64,000 nt of DNA from Actinoallomurus iriomotensis (GTDB lineage Bacteria; Actinomycetota; Actinomycetes; Streptosporangiales; Streptosporangiaceae): assembly GCF_030269445.1 (NCBI RefSeq), contig NZ_BSTJ01000017.1, positions 1 to 64,000 of the forward strand. The letters run 5' to 3'. A model generated the notes under the pieces. It did no database searches, had not been told where the DNA came from, and worked only from the letters and a program-made list of their open reading frames with translations. Positions within the stretch are counted from its first letter, which is position 1. Every line of letters begins with the position of its first letter. The position numbers and the translations under genes were made by a program. Below, piece after piece: positions 61,519-64,000 of this stretch.

Positions 61519-62040
61519 TCAGTGGCGCAGGCGACGGTAGGCGATGGCGGCGAGGGCGAACGTCAGGCCGCCGACGGTGAAGAGCACGTCGGTGGCGCCG
61601 CCCGCGAACAGCGCCCAAAGCGAGGGGTGCGACGTCCCCAGGGTCTGCGCCGTCGTCAGCCCGGTGAATCCCTTCGGCAGGATTCCGGTGACCCGGACCA
61701 GGTCGTCTCCGACACCCGAGACCCCGCGTGCCGCGAGGAGCACGGCTCCCGTCCACGCGAGGGAGAGCAGCATCCATCGGGGAACCCGCCGGCCCCACGG
61801 CCGGGCCAGGGCCAACGGCAGCAGGGCCCCGACGACGACCATGAGAACGACGACCAACGAGAACACCTGGATGACGACCTGCCTGGTCCCGTGCCGCCCC
61901 GAAGCGGAGGGGTATTCGAGGCCGGTGACGTACCAGACGACGTGCCAGGCCAGAAAGACCATCACCCAGGCGAACGCCGCATAGGCGGTCCTGCGATTGG
62001 CGCGCAGGTCTCCAGAAGGCTCCATACCGTCGATGCTCAC
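61519..62040 (-). CDS. four-helix membrane protein (DUF3995-like)
   Basis: A 173-residue membrane protein with four helices: AAFAWVMVFLAWHVVWYVTG, IQVFSLVVVLMVVVGALLPL, WMLLSLAWTGAVLLAARGVS and LFTVGGLTFALAAIAYRRL. The pattern W-x-V-x-F/L-A-W-H near the start and the conserved loop after helix 3 resemble DUF3995; the function is unknown. It lies 24 bases from the vapB promoter palindrome and may be independent of it. Confidence 0.65.
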   Translation of the reverse strand: MSIDGMEPSGDLRANRRTAYAAFAWVMVFLAWHVVWYVTGLEYPSASGRHGTRQVVIQVFSLVVVLMVVVGALLPLALARPWGRRVPRWMLLSLAWTGAVLLAARGVSGVGDDLVRVTGILPKGFTGLTTAQTLGTSHPSLWALFAGGATDVLFTVGGLTFALAAIAYRRLRH

Positions 62041-62104
62041 CGGAGCCGTCGCACCTGCGCCTCCCCCTCCCGGGTGATGACGCTCCCCTGGAAGGCGGAG
62101 CCGC

Positions 62105-63109
62105 TCAGTGGGAGAGAAGCAGGTTCACGTCGCCGAACTCGTGCCACTTGTACTCCCGGGCCAGCGCCTCCTCGTAGACCCGTTCCAGAAGTGGCTCACC
62201 CGCGACGGCGGTCAGCATCCGCAGGTGTGAGGAGCGCGGCTCGTGCAGGCCGGTGAGCAGGCCGTCCACCGCCCGTACGCCCTCCTCCGGCGTGACGACG
62301 CGTGAGGTCCAGCCCCGTGACGGCCGGACGAACCCGTCGTCTCCCACCGCGGTCTCCAGGGCCCGTACGACGGTCGTGCCGACGGCGATCACCCGGCCGC
62401 CGTCCCAGCGCACGTGGTTCACCAGCCGCGCCGTCGCGGCGGGCACGTCGTAGCGTTCGGGGTACGGCGGCTCGTCCTTCTCCGGCGACGCGACGCCCGT
62501 GTGCAGGGTGAGCGGCGCGAGGTGCACGCCGCGCGCGACGAGCCGCGTCACCAGCTCGTACGTGAACGGCCGGCCCGCGCTCGGCATCTCCGCGCTGCCG
62601 CCCTCCCGACCGTTCTCGCCGAAGACCGTCTGGTACGCCGACAGCGGCCAGTCGCGGCCCACGTAGCCGTACCGGATCGGCACGCCGTAGCGGCGCAGGT
62701 ACGGGACGACGTCGGTGTCGAGCCGGGCGCGCCACAGCCGCGGCGTCTGCCGTCCGAGCAGCGTGAGCGTCGCGCCGCCGGGCAGGGGGAACCACTCACC
62801 GCACCGGCCGCCCGGGTAGGGCACCGTCGCCCCGGCCTGGCGCAGCCGCAGCTCGACCAGCCAGGCGTCGTCGGGCTCGGACGGCAGCGGGCCGGAGAAG
62901 TGCAGCGCCAGCCGGTCCAGCCGTACGGCGGCGGGCAGCGTCGCGGAGGTGTTCACGACGAGCAGGTCGCCGGGACGCAGCAGTTCGGGCAGCGCGGTGA
63001 ACGGGTGATGGGTCACGCCCTCGGGCGTGCCGGCGAGCAGGCGGACGCCGTCGCGCCGCGCGGGGGGTTCGCTCGCCTCCAGGCCGGCGGGCAGGGTGAA
63101 CTCACGCAT
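62105..63109 (-). CDS. QueA-family S-adenosylmethionine:tRNA ribosyltransferase-isomerase-like protein
   Basis: A 334-residue protein of the QueA family. ALPELLRPGDLLVVNTSATL corresponds to the DLLVxNxTRV motif, LVARGVHLAPLTLHTGVASP to RxGxxFxxVTLHVGxGTF, and RVIAVGTTVVRALE to the GTTxxRxLE motif. It is divergent: the conserved arginine of NxTRV is missing. QueA makes epoxyqueuosine in tRNA; no other queuosine gene is in the window and many actinobacteria lack the pathway, so another role is possible. ATG overlaps the upstream MFS stop by 8 bases, indicating coupling. Confidence 0.82.
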   Translation of the reverse strand: MREFTLPAGLEASEPPARRDGVRLLAGTPEGVTHHPFTALPELLRPGDLLVVNTSATLPAAVRLDRLALHFSGPLPSEPDDAWLVELRLRQAGATVPYPGGRCGEWFPLPGGATLTLLGRQTPRLWRARLDTDVVPYLRRYGVPIRYGYVGRDWPLSAYQTVFGENGREGGSAEMPSAGRPFTYELVTRLVARGVHLAPLTLHTGVASPEKDEPPYPERYDVPAATARLVNHVRWDGGRVIAVGTTVVRALETAVGDDGFVRPSRGWTSRVVTPEEGVRAVDGLLTGLHEPRSSHLRMLTAVAGEPLLERVYEEALAREYKWHEFGDVNLLLSH

Positions 63110-64000
63110 GGGAATCCTCGACTCGGTGGGCGGCCAGGGCCGCGACGATGGCGATGACGGCCGTGCAGACCGCCCCGGTGTTCAGGCCCGCCGCGTTGAC
63201 GAGCGCGCCCGCGATCCCGACGGCGAGCGACGAGCCGAGCGTGTCGCTGATCTGCATGGCGGACGAGTTGGTGCCCTGGGTGTCCGGCCCGGACAGCCGG
63301 AGCACGAGCACGCTGAGGGCGGGGAAGGCGGTGCCGATGCCCGCGCCCGCGACGATCCAGGCGGGCAGGGTCAGCCAGCCGGAGACGTGGAAGGACAGCG
63401 CGACCCCGGCGACGCCGACGGCGTGCAGACCGGCGCCGGCCACGGCGAACCGTGCGGGCGAGGTGCCGGGGAACCGGCCCTGCCACCACGAGCCCGCCGA
63501 CCAGCCGATCGCGCCGGCGGTGAGGACCAGCCCGGCCGTCGTGGGGTGGAAGCCGAACCGCGAGGTCAGCGCCAGCGGGATGAACGCCTCGGTGCCGCCC
63601 ATCGCGCCGAACAGCAGGCCCCGCATCGCGATCACCGTCGGCAGCCCGCGGCGCAGGCGCACGAGGCCGCTCGGCATCAGCTCGCGCACGCCGTACCCGA
63701 GGCCGGCCAGTCCGGTCACGGCGGCGAGCAGCGCGAGGACCGAGCGGTGGTCCAGGCCCCACAGCAGCAGCGCAGCCCCGGCCGCCAGCGCGACGGCCGT
63801 GAGCATCCGTCCGCGGGGAATCGCGCCGTCCGCTCGCAGCCCGCGCACCGTGGGGGCCAGCGCGAGGCCGGCCGGCACCACCAGCGGCACGATCCCGAGG
63901 AAGACCCAGCGCCAGCCGAAGTGCTGGGCGACCAGCCCGCCGATCGAGGGGCCGACGAGCGAGGGCACCACCCACGCGCCGGCCATCGCCGCGAAGATCT
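63102..64000 (-). CDS. MFS transporter (5' end beyond window)
   Basis: About 299 residues of the C-terminal part of a major facilitator protein are visible, with roughly nine membrane helices (LTAVALAAGAALLLWGLDHR, GLVLTAGAIGWSAGSWWQGR, LPAWIVAGAGIGTAFPALSV). FGWRWVFLGIVPLVVPAGLA at the start of the visible part fits helix 6 of DHA-type drug exporters. The frame continues through the window edge (IFAAMAGAWVVPSLVG), so the start is outside. It is coupled to the QueA-like gene; its substrate is unknown. Confidence 0.85.
   Translation of the reverse strand, partial: IFAAMAGAWVVPSLVGPSIGGLVAQHFGWRWVFLGIVPLVVPAGLALAPTVRGLRADGAIPRGRMLTAVALAAGAALLLWGLDHRSVLALLAAVTGLAGLGYGVRELMPSGLVRLRRGLPTVIAMRGLLFGAMGGTEAFIPLALTSRFGFHPTTAGLVLTAGAIGWSAGSWWQGRFPGTSPARFAVAGAGLHAVGVAGVALSFHVSGWLTLPAWIVAGAGIGTAFPALSVLVLRLSGPDTQGTNSSAMQISDTLGSSLAVGIAGALVNAAGLNTGAVCTAVIAIVAALAAHRVEDSHA

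Overview
The window is high-GC actinobacterial chromosome (GC-rich third codon positions, many GTG starts, WhiB/BldG-type developmental regulators). Gene content and order match the block I recall around Rv3682-Rv3646 of Mycobacterium tuberculosis and SCO3580-SCO3547 of Streptomyces coelicolor. I think it comes from a filamentous actinomycete such as a Streptosporangiales/Thermomonosporaceae relative; this placement is inference and no search was run.

Layout. 1-1250: right end of an IS30-family element, a 43-bp copy of the 3' half of tRNA-Pro, one orphan gene and the intact tRNA-Pro(CGG), which together look like the remnant of a tRNA-integrated element. 1332-8666: metallophosphoesterase, YqeY, two divergent MarR-type genes, a class A PBP, the WhiB protein WblA and two ArsA-like ATPases. 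8792-13066: SPFH protein, TY-Chap-like protein, DUF4177, RidA, Nudix and MBL hydrolases. 13074-15791: an FAD amine oxidase and a divergent alpha/beta hydrolase/MarR pair that interrupt the usual MBL-crp neighbourhood. 15927-25011: crp, nth, CoA-type Nudix, MarP protease, epoxide-hydrolase-like protein, holin-X-like protein, acs and a Fic-fold protein with a ruined active site. 25012-25731: a gene-poor stretch ending in a 6C small RNA.

26027-36045 is a 10-kb catabolic cluster: aldehyde dehydrogenase, agmatinase-type ureohydrolase, N,N-dimethylformamidase-like protein, cupin, PucR regulator, APC transporter and CehA/McbA-like metallohydrolase. It sits between the 6C RNA and the Tad pilus operon, which are close together in the relatives I know, so it looks inserted. 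Its gene combination is the best candidate here for an undescribed pathway. 36158-43152 is a tad/flp pilus operon (Ssd/CpaE, CpaF, TadB, TadC, pilin, two TadE-like proteins). Its junctions carry about 300-470 bp of extra, repeat-bearing sequence, including a multiplied cpaF/tadB junction and four 42-bp repeats upstream of TadE. 43463-49940: a membrane-anchored surface protein, an SDR, a LapA-like protein, an MrfA-type helicase and the BldG/ApgA regulatory pair. 50346-59423: H+-pyrophosphatase, small peptides, SixA phosphatase, subtilisin and two tandem FUSC-family proteins. 59534-64000: serB, a VapBC-like pair, a membrane protein, a QueA-family protein and an MFS transporter cut by the window end.

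A recurring signal is a TAnnnT -10 box placed 6-8 nt before the start codon of at least 13 genes, with no ribosome binding site, which indicates extensive leaderless transcription. It also fixes several starts (for example 5943 for the PBP and 8666 for the first ArsA protein).
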